Shown piece by piece: positions 34,226-43,591 of a stretch of DNA of 64,000 nucleotides (within the stretch, counting starts at the first letter, position 1; every line of letters begins with the position of its first letter). This DNA comes from Dehalococcoidia bacterium (GTDB lineage Bacteria > Chloroflexota > Dehalococcoidia > Bin125). The position numbers and the translations under genes are program-made. The stretch is from the NCBI GenBank assembly GCA_022825855.1, contig JAJDWB010000007.1, forward strand, positions 1-64,000, given 5' to 3'. The notes beneath the pieces were generated by a model. It saw only the letters and a program-made list of their open reading frames with translations. It made no database searches and was not told where the DNA came from.

Positions 34226-35278
34226 ATGTCTGAGCGAGTCGTCGTCGGGATGAGCGGAGGAGTCGACTCCTCCGTCGCGGCCGCTCTGCTGGTCGAGCAG
34301 GGCTACGACGTGATCGGGATCACGATGCGGCTCTGGACCGAGGCGCGGCCCGAGGACTACAGCGGGCGCAGCCAGTGCTGCGCGATCGAGGACATCGGCG
34401 ACGCTCGCCGGGTCGCGCAGCGTCTGGGCATCCCGCACTACACGCTCAATCTCGAGCGGCCCTTCCGCAGGTTCGTGGTCGACCGGTTCATCGACGAATA
34501 CGCACAGGGGCGGACGCCCAATCCCTGCCTGAGCTGCAACACGTTCATCAAGTTCGACGCCTTTCTCGAGCGCGCCCGCGCCCTCGGCGCCGACTGGATC
34601 GCAACCGGACACTACGCGCGCGCCGGCATCGGCGAAGACGGACGCGCCCAACTCCTGCGCGGCCACGACCGTAACAAGGATCAGTCCTACTTCCTCTACA
34701 CGCTCACGTCCGAGGCGCTGGCAATGACCTGTTTTCCCGTCGGCGGTCTGCAGAAGGATGACGTTCGGGCCGTTGCCGAGCGCCACCGGCTCGCCGTCGC
34801 CGACAAGCCCGAGAGCGCCGACATCTGCTTCGTCCCCGGCGGCGATTACCGTGCCGTTGTCGGCGCGAAGATCGCCGACCGCCCAGGCTTGATGCTTGAT
34901 ACCGAAGGCCGCGAGGTCGGCCGACACCGGGGCATCCAGCATTTCACAATCGGCCAGCGCAAGGGGCTCCAGACCGGCGGCGGGGGCGAGCGACGGTTCG
35001 TAACCGGCATCGACGCCGACACGAACGTCGTCACCGTCGGCAGCGCCGACGACCTGCTGGTCGAGCAGGTCCGACTGAGCGACATTCGCTGGCTCGCGGA
35101 GCCGACCGACCGTCTCGAGGTCCAGCTTCGCTATCGTTCTGACCCGACTCCGGCAACGCTGATCGGCGACACCCTGCGCCTCGACCGACCTGCGCGCGCG
35201 GTAGCTGCGGGACAGGCCGCCGTCTTCTACGACGGCGACCGGGTGCTCGGCGGGGGCACCGTGGAATCGACGGCGTAG
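34226..35278 (+). CDS. mnmA: tRNA-specific 2-thiouridylase MnmA
   Basis: About 350 residues, standard for MnmA. The PP-loop SGGVDSSVAAALLVEQGYDV is near the N-terminus, the first catalytic Cys is in PNPCLSCNTFIKF, and the second in ADICFVPGGDYRAVV. The enzyme activates U34 of Lys, Glu and Gln tRNAs with ATP and inserts sulfur to give 2-thiouridine. Three in-frame ATGs at 34214, 34220 and 34226 are possible starts; MSERVVVGMSGG fits the family best. The downstream membrane protein gene starts 14 bases after its stop. Confidence 0.96.
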   Translation: MSERVVVGMSGGVDSSVAAALLVEQGYDVIGITMRLWTEARPEDYSGRSQCCAIEDIGDARRVAQRLGIPHYTLNLERPFRRFVVDRFIDEYAQGRTPNPCLSCNTFIKFDAFLERARALGADWIATGHYARAGIGEDGRAQLLRGHDRNKDQSYFLYTLTSEALAMTCFPVGGLQKDDVRAVAERHRLAVADKPESADICFVPGGDYRAVVGAKIADRPGLMLDTEGREVGRHRGIQHFTIGQRKGLQTGGGGERRFVTGIDADTNVVTVGSADDLLVEQVRLSDIRWLAEPTDRLEVQLRYRSDPTPATLIGDTLRLDRPARAVAAGQAAVFYDGDRVLGGGTVESTA

Positions 35279-35292
35279 GCTACGCTCACCTC

Positions 35293-35622
35293 ATGCCGCT
35301 GAGCACGATTACCGACATCCGCGACATCGTCATCGTCGTCGCCGGTCTGTTGAGCGTGATTGCGCTGTTCGTGATCATTGTCGCGACGATCGTTATCGGT
35401 TTCCTCTCCTTCCGCCTGCTGCGGGCCGCGCGCAAGACTTTCCGGGAAGGCGTGCCGCCGCTGCTCGAACATGCGCAGGACACCGTCAAGACGGTCAAGG
35501 GCACGGCTGAGTATCTGGGAGATTCCGCCGCCGAGCCCGTAATCCGGGCCTACGCCACGGCCTCGCGGGTGCAGCGGATGTTCGACGTCCTGAGCGGGAA
35601 CCTGCGGCAGAAGGGCGACTGA
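35293..35622 (+). CDS. Single-span membrane protein (DUF948-like)
   Basis: A 109-residue protein with one long N-terminal membrane segment (VIALFVIIVATIVIGFLSFR, residues about 15-43) and an amphipathic helical tail containing TVKTVKGTAEYLGDSAAEPV. This layout resembles the general-stress or DUF948 type of small membrane proteins, but similarity is weak. It is followed after one base by another small membrane-anchored protein; the two probably work together at the inner membrane. Function unknown. Confidence 0.65.
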   Translation: MPLSTITDIRDIVIVVAGLLSVIALFVIIVATIVIGFLSFRLLRAARKTFREGVPPLLEHAQDTVKTVKGTAEYLGDSAAEPVIRAYATASRVQRMFDVLSGNLRQKGD

Positions 35623-35623
35623 G

Positions 35624-35812
35624 ATGGGCTTCTGGCGAGGGCTTCGCTGGGGTCTGTTCCTGGGCGTGATTGGCGCTCTGGTTGGACGCATCGTGAGCGG
35701 TCCCGACAACGAGGCGAACTGGGAACAAGCGAAGATCGCCGGCGATGTCGCCGCCGCCCAGGCCGAGGCCGAGCAGCGGGAGAAGTTCAATCGCTCCCGG
35801 ACCGGAGCCTGA
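35624..35812 (+). CDS. Small YtxH-like membrane-anchored protein
   Basis: A 62-residue protein with an N-terminal Gly-rich membrane segment (GLRWGLFLGVIGALVGRIVS) followed by a charged helix (AAAQAEAEQREKFNRSRTGA). The Gly-rich segment plus helical tail resembles YtxH-type small proteins. Its ATG is one base past the stop of the previous gene, so it is coupled to it. It ends 12 bases before the convergent leuC stop. Confidence 0.6.
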   Translation: MGFWRGLRWGLFLGVIGALVGRIVSGPDNEANWEQAKIAGDVAAAQAEAEQREKFNRSRTGA

Positions 35813-35824
35813 GTCCGGCTGGCT

Positions 35825-37228
<1,404 letters not shown>

Positions 37229-37332
37229 CGTCTCCCTGCTCTGGAGTGTCGGTCTCAGGAGTCATCTTACGCGCAGTAATCGCTGAAGCTCTCTGGCCGG
37301 GATATCCTGAGACTCCAGAAGCGGAGGAGCGC

Positions 37333-37656
37333 ATGGCCACGCCCGCCTCAGACATCGATGTCAGCCCGATGGTCTTGGATGAGTTCGAGTCGAATGGTCA
37401 GCGCTACCGGACCGACCGGCCGCTCGTCTTCACCACGGAGTATCTGGACGAAGACGAGATGTACCTGATCGAGGGCGAGTTCGACATCGCATTGTGGGCT
37501 CCGACTCGGGAAGAAGTCTGGGACATTCTCACGGAAACGATGGACTGGATGTGGCGTGAACTGGCGGAGGGCGATCCTGAGCTCTTGGCCAGAGTCCCAC
37601 TTGAGCAGGGCGCGCAGCTGCGGCAACGATTCACACTAGTGCCTGATGCCGCGTAA
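37333..37656 (+). CDS. Acidic small protein, first gene of overlapping pair (copy 1)
   Basis: A 107-residue acidic protein (MATPASDIDVSPMVLDEFES...). The ATG at 37333 is preferred because GGAGGA lies 6 bases upstream. Its last codons GATGCCGCGTAA overlap the start of the next gene (ATGCCGCGTAAG) by 11 bases. The same pair, with the same overlap and a homologous first gene (shared DxDVSPxVxxE start, then EGxxDIxLxAxTRE), is present at 47025-47631. No catalytic motif is seen. The acidic-then-basic order and tight overlap suggest an antitoxin-toxin or regulator-effector pair; this is inference. Confidence 0.75.
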   Translation: MATPASDIDVSPMVLDEFESNGQRYRTDRPLVFTTEYLDEDEMYLIEGEFDIALWAPTREEVWDILTETMDWMWRELAEGDPELLARVPLEQGAQLRQRFTLVPDAA

Positions 37657-37933
37657 GGCCCGTGTTGTCGAGCGCGGCCTGCTGCGCAAAGGGTTCCGAA
37701 TCACGTACACGCATCATCGCCGCTTCGTCTACCACACCCTAGATGGCGAAGAACCGCAAACCGTGAGCACGATCATGTCCCATGGCGCAGACCGCGACGT
37801 GAGCGACCAACTCATCGCCAAGATGGCCCGCCAACTCCACCTGACACGACGGCAGTTCGACGATCTGATCGACTGCCGACTGTCCCAGCTCGATTACGAA
37901 GCGATGCTGCGCCGCGACGGATTGATCCGCTGA
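37646..37933 (+). CDS. Basic HicA-like small protein, second gene of overlapping pair (copy 1)
   Basis: A 95-residue basic protein. It begins MPRKARVVERGLLRKGFRIT and contains HHRRFVYHTLDGEEPQTVST, then IMSHGADRDVSD, and KMARQLHLTRRQFDDLIDCR. The order LLxKGF - HxxFxY - TxxSHG faintly recalls HicA mRNA interferases (GF - GSHxxY - PxHG), but the spacing differs, so the family call is tentative. The copy at 47350-47631 shares these motifs. It is translated from a start inside the end of the acidic partner gene. Confidence 0.7.
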   Translation: MPRKARVVERGLLRKGFRITYTHHRRFVYHTLDGEEPQTVSTIMSHGADRDVSDQLIAKMARQLHLTRRQFDDLIDCRLSQLDYEAMLRRDGLIR

Positions 37934-37968
37934 CGCCGTCGCGGCGCGTGCATCGCAGGCGTCAGACG

Positions 37969-39522
37969 CTATGGCGTGCGCTCTTGCGTGGTGGCGGCGG
38001 TGGCGCCGGTCTGACCGCTGACGTGCCGGTTGATCGCATTGATGTACGCCCGGGCGGAGGCGACCAGGATGTCCTGGTCGGCCGCTCGACCGGTGTGGGT
38101 CGCGCCGTCGACGAGGATGCGAATTGTGACATCGCCCTGGGCGTCGAGGCCCTCGGTGATACTGGAGACGCTGTACTCCTCCAGCTCGTCGGCGACTCCG
38201 GTCAGTTCGCGGATCGTCTGGTAGATCGCATCGACGGGGCCGGTGCCGGTTCTGGCGCCTGAGCGCTCGTCACCGTCGGGCGAGCGCAGCGAGACTGCGG
38301 CCGAGGGGGTTGCGGTCGTGCCGGCGGAAATCTCGATCGAAACGAGCTGCCAGCCCTCGGTCGGCTGACCGAGGCGGTCCATCACGATTGCTTCGAGGTC
38401 GCGATCGTCGACGACGGTCTTGCGGTCGGCGAGCTGCTGGAATCGTTCGAAGGCGGCCTTCAACTCGTCGCCGTCCAGTTCGTAGCCGAGATCTTCGAGC
38501 CGCGAGCGGAAGCCGGCGCGGCCGGAGAGCTTGGAGAGCACGAACTGCGAGCCCTCGACCCAGCCGACTTCCTTGGGGTCCATGATCTCGTAGGTCTCGC
38601 GCATCTTGACGACGCCGTCCTGGTGGATGCCGGACTGGTGGCGGAAGGCGTTGAGGCCGACGATTGCCTTGTTCGGCTGGACGTGCATGCCGGCGAACTC
38701 CTGGACCATGCGCGAGGCCGGCACCAGGTACTGGGGGTCGACGCCGATCTCGACGCCGAGGTGGTCGGCGCGGGTGCGGATCGACATCACGGTCTCTTCG
38801 AGCGATGTGTTGCCGGCTCGTTCGCCCAGGCCGTTGATGGTGCATTCGACCTGGCGCGCGCCGGCGCGGACGGCGGCCAGCGAGTTGGCGGTCGAGAGTC
38901 CGAGGTCGTTGTGGCAGTGGACGGAGACGACGACGTTGTCGGCGCCGGGCACGTCCTCGAGGATTCCGGTGATGAAGTTGGCAAACTCGTCGGGGATCGC
39001 GTAGCCGACGGTGTCGGGGATGTTGATTGTGGTCGCGCCGGCCTCGATCACCTCGCGCAGCATGCGGCGGACGAAGTCGACGTCGGAGCGGGTGGCGTCC
39101 ATCGGCGAGAACTCGACGTCGCTGGTGTACTGCTTGGCGCGGGCGACCATCTCGCGGGCCTGCTGCAGCACGGACTCGCGGTCCTTGCGCAGTTGGTGGG
39201 CGATGTGGATGTCGGACGAGGAGAGGAAGACGTGGATGCGCGGGTTCTCGGCGTCGCGGATCGCTTCCCAGCCCTGGTCGACATCGTTGGGCACGGCGCG
39301 GCAGAGCGTGGCGATCTGTGTGCCGCGGACCTCGCGGGCGATGCGGTTGACGGCGTCGAAGTCGGCGGGCGAGGCGGCGGCGAAGCCGGCCTCGATGCAG
39401 TCGACGCCCATGCGCTCGAGCAGCTTGGCGATCTGCAGCTTCTCCTCGGCGGAGAAGGAGACGCCGGCGGCCTGTTCGCCGTCGCGCAGGGTGGTATCAA
39501 AGATTCGGACTCGGTCAGCCAT
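37969..39522 (-). CDS. leuA: 2-isopropylmalate synthase
   Basis: A 517-residue LeuA. The catalytic TIM barrel starts FDTTLRDGEQAAGVSFSAEE, holds the metal-binding VSVHCHNDLGLSTANSLAAV, and GLGERAGNTSLEE. The C-terminal third (from about residue 395) is the regulatory LeuA dimer domain that binds leucine. It condenses acetyl-CoA with 2-oxoisovalerate, the first committed step of leucine synthesis. The start MADRVRIFDTTLRDG follows AGGAG by 8 bases. A structured leader lies upstream (39571-39642). Confidence 0.97.
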   Translation of the reverse strand: MADRVRIFDTTLRDGEQAAGVSFSAEEKLQIAKLLERMGVDCIEAGFAAASPADFDAVNRIAREVRGTQIATLCRAVPNDVDQGWEAIRDAENPRIHVFLSSSDIHIAHQLRKDRESVLQQAREMVARAKQYTSDVEFSPMDATRSDVDFVRRMLREVIEAGATTINIPDTVGYAIPDEFANFITGILEDVPGADNVVVSVHCHNDLGLSTANSLAAVRAGARQVECTINGLGERAGNTSLEETVMSIRTRADHLGVEIGVDPQYLVPASRMVQEFAGMHVQPNKAIVGLNAFRHQSGIHQDGVVKMRETYEIMDPKEVGWVEGSQFVLSKLSGRAGFRSRLEDLGYELDGDELKAAFERFQQLADRKTVVDDRDLEAIVMDRLGQPTEGWQLVSIEISAGTTATPSAAVSLRSPDGDERSGARTGTGPVDAIYQTIRELTGVADELEEYSVSSITEGLDAQGDVTIRILVDGATHTGRAADQDILVASARAYINAINRHVSGQTGATAATTQERTP

Positions 39523-39571
39523 CGGGGGTACTCCTGTGGTCGGAACACGGAACGGAAGAAGACGGAGACGC

Positions 39572-39672
39572 GGCCGCCGGCACGATCATCGGGCGGCGGC
39601 CCCTCATCAGGCCCCGAGCACCCCGCGGGCAACAGCCCGCGGTTCAACTCCCCCAAGCACACACTGCGTCAT
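39572..39672 (-). promoter_or_regulatory. Structured leuA leader with short ORF
   Basis: On the minus strand upstream of leuA, a 21-codon frame (ATG at 39672, two consecutive stops at 39609-39604; MTQCVLGGVEPRAVARGVLG) contains a perfect 8-base hairpin CCGCGGGC/GCCCGCGG with a 4-base loop (39642-39623). A second 8-base stem GGCCGCCG/CGGCGGCC (39601-39572) follows. The layout of short ORF plus alternative hairpins is what attenuators look like, but only two or three codons are Leu, so leucine-specific attenuation is doubtful. Confidence 0.3.
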
Positions 39673-39770
39673 GGCCTGAAGTATAGACGCGCCGCCACGA
39701 TCAGGTCGCGGCGCGGGGGAAAATTTCGGCGGATCGTGGCGATCTGGCGTTGGGGGCTGGGAATTTGGGG

Positions 39771-39900
39771 TGGATCATGTCAGATTTGGTCAGATTTGGG
39801 TGAGTGAGGTCAGTTGAGGTCAGTTCAAGTCGGAAAATGTCGAGGATTTGCTGGCATTTGCTTCGCTTTGTCGGAAGTTGTCGATGGTTGCTGTTGGGGG
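39771..39900 (+). repeat. Degenerate tandem array with 10-base period, G/T-rich strand
   Basis: Thirteen 10-base units follow one another: TGGATCATGT, CAGATTTGGT, CAGATTTGGG, TGAGTGAGGT, CAGTTGAGGT, CAGTTCAAGT, CGGAAAATGT, CGAGGATTTG, CTGGCATTTG, CTTCGCTTTG, TCGGAAGTTG, TCGATGGTTG, CTGTTGGGGG. Early units end in GGT or GT, later ones in TTG, a gradual drift as in the array at 27961-28050. No reading frame of either strand looks like a gene. Confidence 0.55.
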
Positions 39901-40081
39901 AGTTGGCCGTCATGGAGGCTCTCCGGCGTGGTCTTGGGCGTTGGTTGAAGTCGATTGTATCTGCACAGGCGTGCGACTATCGAGGCCCGGAGGCGAAACG
40001 TCTTGTAGATGACACTCGGGCTGTTGACGGACGCAGATGCCGTGCCGGCTTTGCAATAGTCGCCGCGGCGAAGTGGAGGCG

Positions 40082-40459
40082 GTGGTGCCGAACCTGACCG
40101 AACTGATTGCGAACGCTCCCTGGCGGGAGGCGGTGACGTACCGCGAGACGTGGCCGCACGAGTACGTGATGAGCACGAGCGATCACCAGCGGGAGCTGCT
40201 GGCGGCGATCTGCGAGCGTTTCCAGAGGGGGGAGGGCGTCGCCGGGCGCTTCTTCTCGATGGAGAACACCTACCTCTTTGTCGGCGAGTACAAGTACTGG
40301 CTGATGACGCATTACGAGGAGATCGATCCGTACTTCGACCAGGACAACTACGCGATCAATCGGGCGCGGCTGTACCGGGATCGGCGGGATTTCGTGATCC
40401 AGGATGGGGATACGGGGAAGGTGGGGGATTATCCTTCGGAGCCGGCGCGGAATCTTTGA
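40082..40459 (+). CDS. Conserved hypothetical protein, about 125 residues
   Basis: A small soluble protein beginning PNLTELIANAPWREAVTYRE and containing GEGVAGRFFSMENTYLFVGE, then YKYWLMTHYEEIDPYFDQDN, then RARLYRDRRDFVIQDGDTGK. A GTG start at 40082 or 40085 is chosen because GTGGAGG lies just upstream and the N-terminal addition from an earlier ATG at 40037 (with CRLCNSRRG) looks unlike coding sequence. It has the look of a conserved single-domain protein rich in aromatic and acidic residues, but I cannot name a function. It is followed after 21 bases by a nuclease-like gene. Confidence 0.65.
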   Translation: MVPNLTELIANAPWREAVTYRETWPHEYVMSTSDHQRELLAAICERFQRGEGVAGRFFSMENTYLFVGEYKYWLMTHYEEIDPYFDQDNYAINRARLYRDRRDFVIQDGDTGKVGDYPSEPARNL

Positions 40460-40480
40460 ACCAATGAAGGAGTCATTTCG

Positions 40481-41521
40481 ATGACTGAGAGTCAGTCCCT
40501 GCTTGCCCATCTGACGCCGTGGTTCTACCGCCCAATCGAAGACCGCGGAACCGACGCCCTTGCGTACATTCTCAATGGGTCAGCAGCCTGCCGCGCTGCT
40601 CTGAACCAGATGCTGCGCGACGACGCCTTCGCCCCCGAGCCAACGCTCAGCTTCAAGACACAGGTGCAATACCACGAAGGCAAGTCCCGCGTTGACATGG
40701 TTGCCTACGACTCGGACGGATCCGTGGCGATGGTCGTCGAGTCGAAGTTCTGGGCTGGGCTTCAGCCTGAGCAATCGAGTCGCTACTTCGAGATTCTCTT
40801 GGAGACCACTTCCAAGTCTGGTTTGCTTCTGGTTATCTCGCCTAAGAGCAGGAACAACTTCCTATGGCCCGAGGTGAGTGAGCAGATGAAGGCGGCTGGT
40901 TGGACATTGGAGCGGGTCAGCTCGTTTGAAGGCATCAGGGTTGCCAACGTCAAGGGCACGAACAAGCGATGCGTGATGGTCAGCTGGGAAGCCTTGGTGG
41001 ACAGACTCGATGCTGCGGCGGAGAGTTTCGCAGTAAGGGCGGACATCCACCAGCTTCGAGGGCTCGTCCAGCGACAGAACGACGAGGCTTTTCCACCTCT
41101 TACGGCGGAGACTACTGGGCATGGTTTCGCGATTCTGGACGCTCACTTTCGCAGAATGGTTAGCAACGCGGTCCAACGCGGAAAGCGAGAGTTCGGACTG
41201 AACATGAGAGGTCTTCAATGGGGCGTCACCAAGCAATATCGGCGGCGCTTCTTCAGAGTCGAAGGGGTCAAGAGACCGCGTTGGCTGACTTTGGGAATCG
41301 AGTATCAGGAGGAGCTCTATGCGAAGACCCCACTGTGGGTGAGGATTCCTCTCAGTCACAAGCCCAAAGTCAAGAAAGTACTTGGGGCGATCACCAAGGA
41401 AGAGCACTACTGGTTACCCATCACCCTCAAAACAGGTGCGGTCTACGACGATGTGCTCGACGACGTCGTCTCACAGGTGAAGGCGATTACCGATTACTTC
41501 GAGAGAGCGCCTGATCAATAG
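40481..41521 (+). CDS. PD-(D/E)XK nuclease-like protein
   Basis: A 346-residue soluble protein. Residues 70-91 (RVDMVAYDSDGSVAMVVESK then FW) give a D72...E87-x-K89 pattern typical of the PD-(D/E)XK nuclease core, with the next strand GLLLVISPKSRNNFL as in restriction-type folds. The C-terminal half, containing LNMRGLQWGVTKQYRRRFFR, is unknown. The GC content is clearly lower than that of the neighbours, a sign of transfer, and such genes are common in defence islands. A start codon at MTESQSLLAH is preceded by AAGGAG. Target and activity are unproven. Confidence 0.7.
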   Translation: MTESQSLLAHLTPWFYRPIEDRGTDALAYILNGSAACRAALNQMLRDDAFAPEPTLSFKTQVQYHEGKSRVDMVAYDSDGSVAMVVESKFWAGLQPEQSSRYFEILLETTSKSGLLLVISPKSRNNFLWPEVSEQMKAAGWTLERVSSFEGIRVANVKGTNKRCVMVSWEALVDRLDAAAESFAVRADIHQLRGLVQRQNDEAFPPLTAETTGHGFAILDAHFRRMVSNAVQRGKREFGLNMRGLQWGVTKQYRRRFFRVEGVKRPRWLTLGIEYQEELYAKTPLWVRIPLSHKPKVKKVLGAITKEEHYWLPITLKTGAVYDDVLDDVVSQVKAITDYFERAPDQ

Positions 41522-41580
41522 CGGCCAGAGTCCGTCATTGCCACGAAGGCGGGGCCTACAAGCGCCTACCTAGCCGCGGG

Positions 41581-41600
41581 GCCCCCGCCTTCGCGGGGGC
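41581..41600. terminator. Palindrome in intergenic repeat
   Basis: GCCCCCGC and GCGGGGGC form a perfect 8-base stem around CTTC, 60 bases after the nuclease-like gene. The surrounding text (ACGAAGGCGGGGCC... and later GCGCGGGAATGACGAG) looks like a dispersed intergenic palindromic repeat. It can serve as a terminator for the upstream gene. Confidence 0.5.
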
Positions 41601-41750
41601 GACTTGATCTTGGGTTTGCGCGCGGATCTCTCTGCGGCGGGGCGCGGGAATGACGAGGGTGGATTGACGACGGGGACGATTTGATTTCCTTATCCTCCGG
41701 GCAACCGTTTTGGGGGCGCGGAGAGCGCCCTGGATTGCCTGGAGACTGAG

Positions 41751-43481
41751 ATGGCTGAGTTTGACGTACTGATTCGCGGCGGGACTGTCGTGGACGGGAC
41801 CCGCGTGCCGCGATTTGTGGCGGATGTAGGGATCAAGGACGGGGTTGTCGCCCAGGTGGGCGGCAGGATGAATCCGGCCGACGCGGACCAGGTGCTGGAG
41901 GCCGACGGGCTCGTGGTGGCGCCGGGATTCGTCGACCTGCACACGCACTACGACGCGCAGATCCAGTGGGATCCGTACTGCACGATCTCGGGCTGGCACG
42001 GGGTGACCTCGGTCGTGCTGGGCAACTGCGGCTTCGGCTTCGCGCCGGTGCGCACGGAGGAGCGCGACCGGGCGATGTTGACCATGTCGCGGACCGAGGC
42101 GATCCCGTTCGACTCGATGAAGGAGGGCATGATCTGGGACTGGATCACGTTCCCCGAGTTCCTGGACACGCTGGAACGGATTCCCAAGGGCGTCAACTGC
42201 ATCTCGTACATGCCGCTGGCGCCGCTGATGACCTGGGTGATGGGACTGGAAGCGGCGAAGTCGCGGCGGGCGACCGACGAGGAAATCGGGGAGATGCAGC
42301 GGCTGCTGCACGAGGCGATGGACGCCGGCGCCTGCGGCTGGTCGACGCAACGGCTTGGCGAGCATTCGGTCCAGGCCGACTACGACGGCACGCCGATGGT
42401 GACCGACATCATGTCGGACAACGAATGCCTCGCCCTGGCCGAGGTGCTGGCCGAGCGCGACGAGGGCTTCATCCAGATCACGCAGTTCACCGGCGACCTG
42501 CAGCAGGACCTGGACTTCCAGTCGGTGCTTGCGGCGACAGCCAAGCGGCCAATCCTGCACAACCTGGTCGCGGTGAACCGCAACAACCCCAGCATCCACC
42601 GCGACCGGTTGAAGTGGCTGGAGGAGTGCAACGCGCGCGGCGAGCGGGTCTTCGGACAGGCCGCCACGATCCGCGCCTCGTTCACGTTCACGCTGGAGGA
42701 CTGGAACCTCTACGACTCGTCGCCGGCCTGGAACTACGCGACCACGGGCACGCACGACGAAAAGAAGGTCAAGATGGCCGATCCGGACGTGCGGCAGCGG
42801 ATCATTGACGAGATCGACGAGGCGATCAAGAAGCTCGGTCAGACGCAGGCGTTGGGCGGGCCGATCGAGGAGCTGATGATCCAGGACCTGGCGCACATGG
42901 ACGAACTGGAGCAGTACGTCGGCATGACCGTCGGTCAGGTCGCCGAGATGCGCGGCTGCCATCCAGTCGAGGCGATGCTCGACCTGGCGGTCGAGACCGA
43001 CCTGGCGGCGGAGTTCCTGACGCCGATGCGGGAGCAGAACGACGAGTGGATGGCGGAGATGATCACGTCTCCGTACTGCATCCCCGGCGTGTCGGACGGC
43101 GGCGCGCACACGAAGTTCCTGACGGCCGGTTCGTACCCGACCGATTTCCTGATGTGGTTGGTGCGCGACACCGGCCGCTTGACGCTCGAGGAGGCGCATT
43201 ACCGGTTGAGCTACCTGCCGGCGCGAGCGGCGGGATTCCACGACCGGGGCACGCTGACCGAGGGTTCGCCGGCCGATGTGGTGGTCTATGACCTGGACGC
43301 GCTGAACCTGACGCCCGAGTGGGCCGGCGAGATCGTGCACGATTTCCCCGGCGGCGAGTGGCGTCGAGTGCAGCGTCCGGAAGGCTACCGCTGGATCCTG
43401 GTCAACGGCGAGGTCACGTTCCAGGACGGAGAAGCGACCGGCAGCACGCCGGGCAAGCTGCTGCGTCACGGACGGGGCTAG
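41751..43481 (+). CDS. N-acyl-D-amino-acid deacylase-like amidohydrolase (tandem copy 1)
   Basis: A 576-residue metal-dependent amidohydrolase of the D-aminoacylase branch. N-terminal beta-sandwich strands (FDVLIRGGTVVDGTRVPRFV) lead to the metal-binding PGFVDLHTHYDAQIQWDP near residue 60, then SVVLGNCGFGFAPVRTEERD, whose Cys is the usual metal-bridging residue of D-aminoacylases. The late metal Asp lies in GVSDGGAHTKFLTAGSYPTD. It would hydrolyse N-acyl D-amino acids or related amides. The next plus-strand gene is a close paralogue. Both start codons are preceded by GGAGACTGAG. Confidence 0.92.
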   Translation: MAEFDVLIRGGTVVDGTRVPRFVADVGIKDGVVAQVGGRMNPADADQVLEADGLVVAPGFVDLHTHYDAQIQWDPYCTISGWHGVTSVVLGNCGFGFAPVRTEERDRAMLTMSRTEAIPFDSMKEGMIWDWITFPEFLDTLERIPKGVNCISYMPLAPLMTWVMGLEAAKSRRATDEEIGEMQRLLHEAMDAGACGWSTQRLGEHSVQADYDGTPMVTDIMSDNECLALAEVLAERDEGFIQITQFTGDLQQDLDFQSVLAATAKRPILHNLVAVNRNNPSIHRDRLKWLEECNARGERVFGQAATIRASFTFTLEDWNLYDSSPAWNYATTGTHDEKKVKMADPDVRQRIIDEIDEAIKKLGQTQALGGPIEELMIQDLAHMDELEQYVGMTVGQVAEMRGCHPVEAMLDLAVETDLAAEFLTPMREQNDEWMAEMITSPYCIPGVSDGGAHTKFLTAGSYPTDFLMWLVRDTGRLTLEEAHYRLSYLPARAAGFHDRGTLTEGSPADVVVYDLDALNLTPEWAGEIVHDFPGGEWRRVQRPEGYRWILVNGEVTFQDGEATGSTPGKLLRHGRG

Positions 43482-43498
43482 ATCAACACTTCGCGTTT

Positions 43499-43552
43499 CC
43501 CCCCTCTGCCTTCGGCATCTCTCCCCCCGCCGAGCGGGTGGAGAGGGGAGAA
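43499..43552. repeat. Intergenic repeat with hairpin (copy 1)
   Basis: The 20-base sequence CCCCTCTGCCTTCGGCATCT followed by a C-run, a short GC hairpin and GGAGAGGGGAG lies between the two amidohydrolase genes. The same 20 bases and following structure recur at 62676-62718. The ends CCCCTCT and AGAGGGG can pair, so it forms a long stem in RNA. Confidence 0.6.
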
Positions 43553-43591
43553 CGAACAGTCCTGGGAAATCACCTGCAGAAGGAGACTGAG

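Larger units (their letters stand above)
39523..40081. other. Divergent intergenic region between leuA and a hypothetical gene
   Basis: From leuA outward it contains the leader with two hairpins (39572-39601 and 39623-39642), the sequence GGGGGAAAATTTCGGCGG at 39716-39733, a 10-base-period G/T-rich array (39771-39900), and about 180 bases of ordinary sequence before the next gene. No protein gene is convincing here. Confidence 0.55.

Noticed and set aside
39572-39672. Classical leucine attenuator
   Set aside because: The short leader frame contains only two or three Leu codons and no run of them, so leucine-specific ribosome stalling is not supported; kept only as a structured leader.
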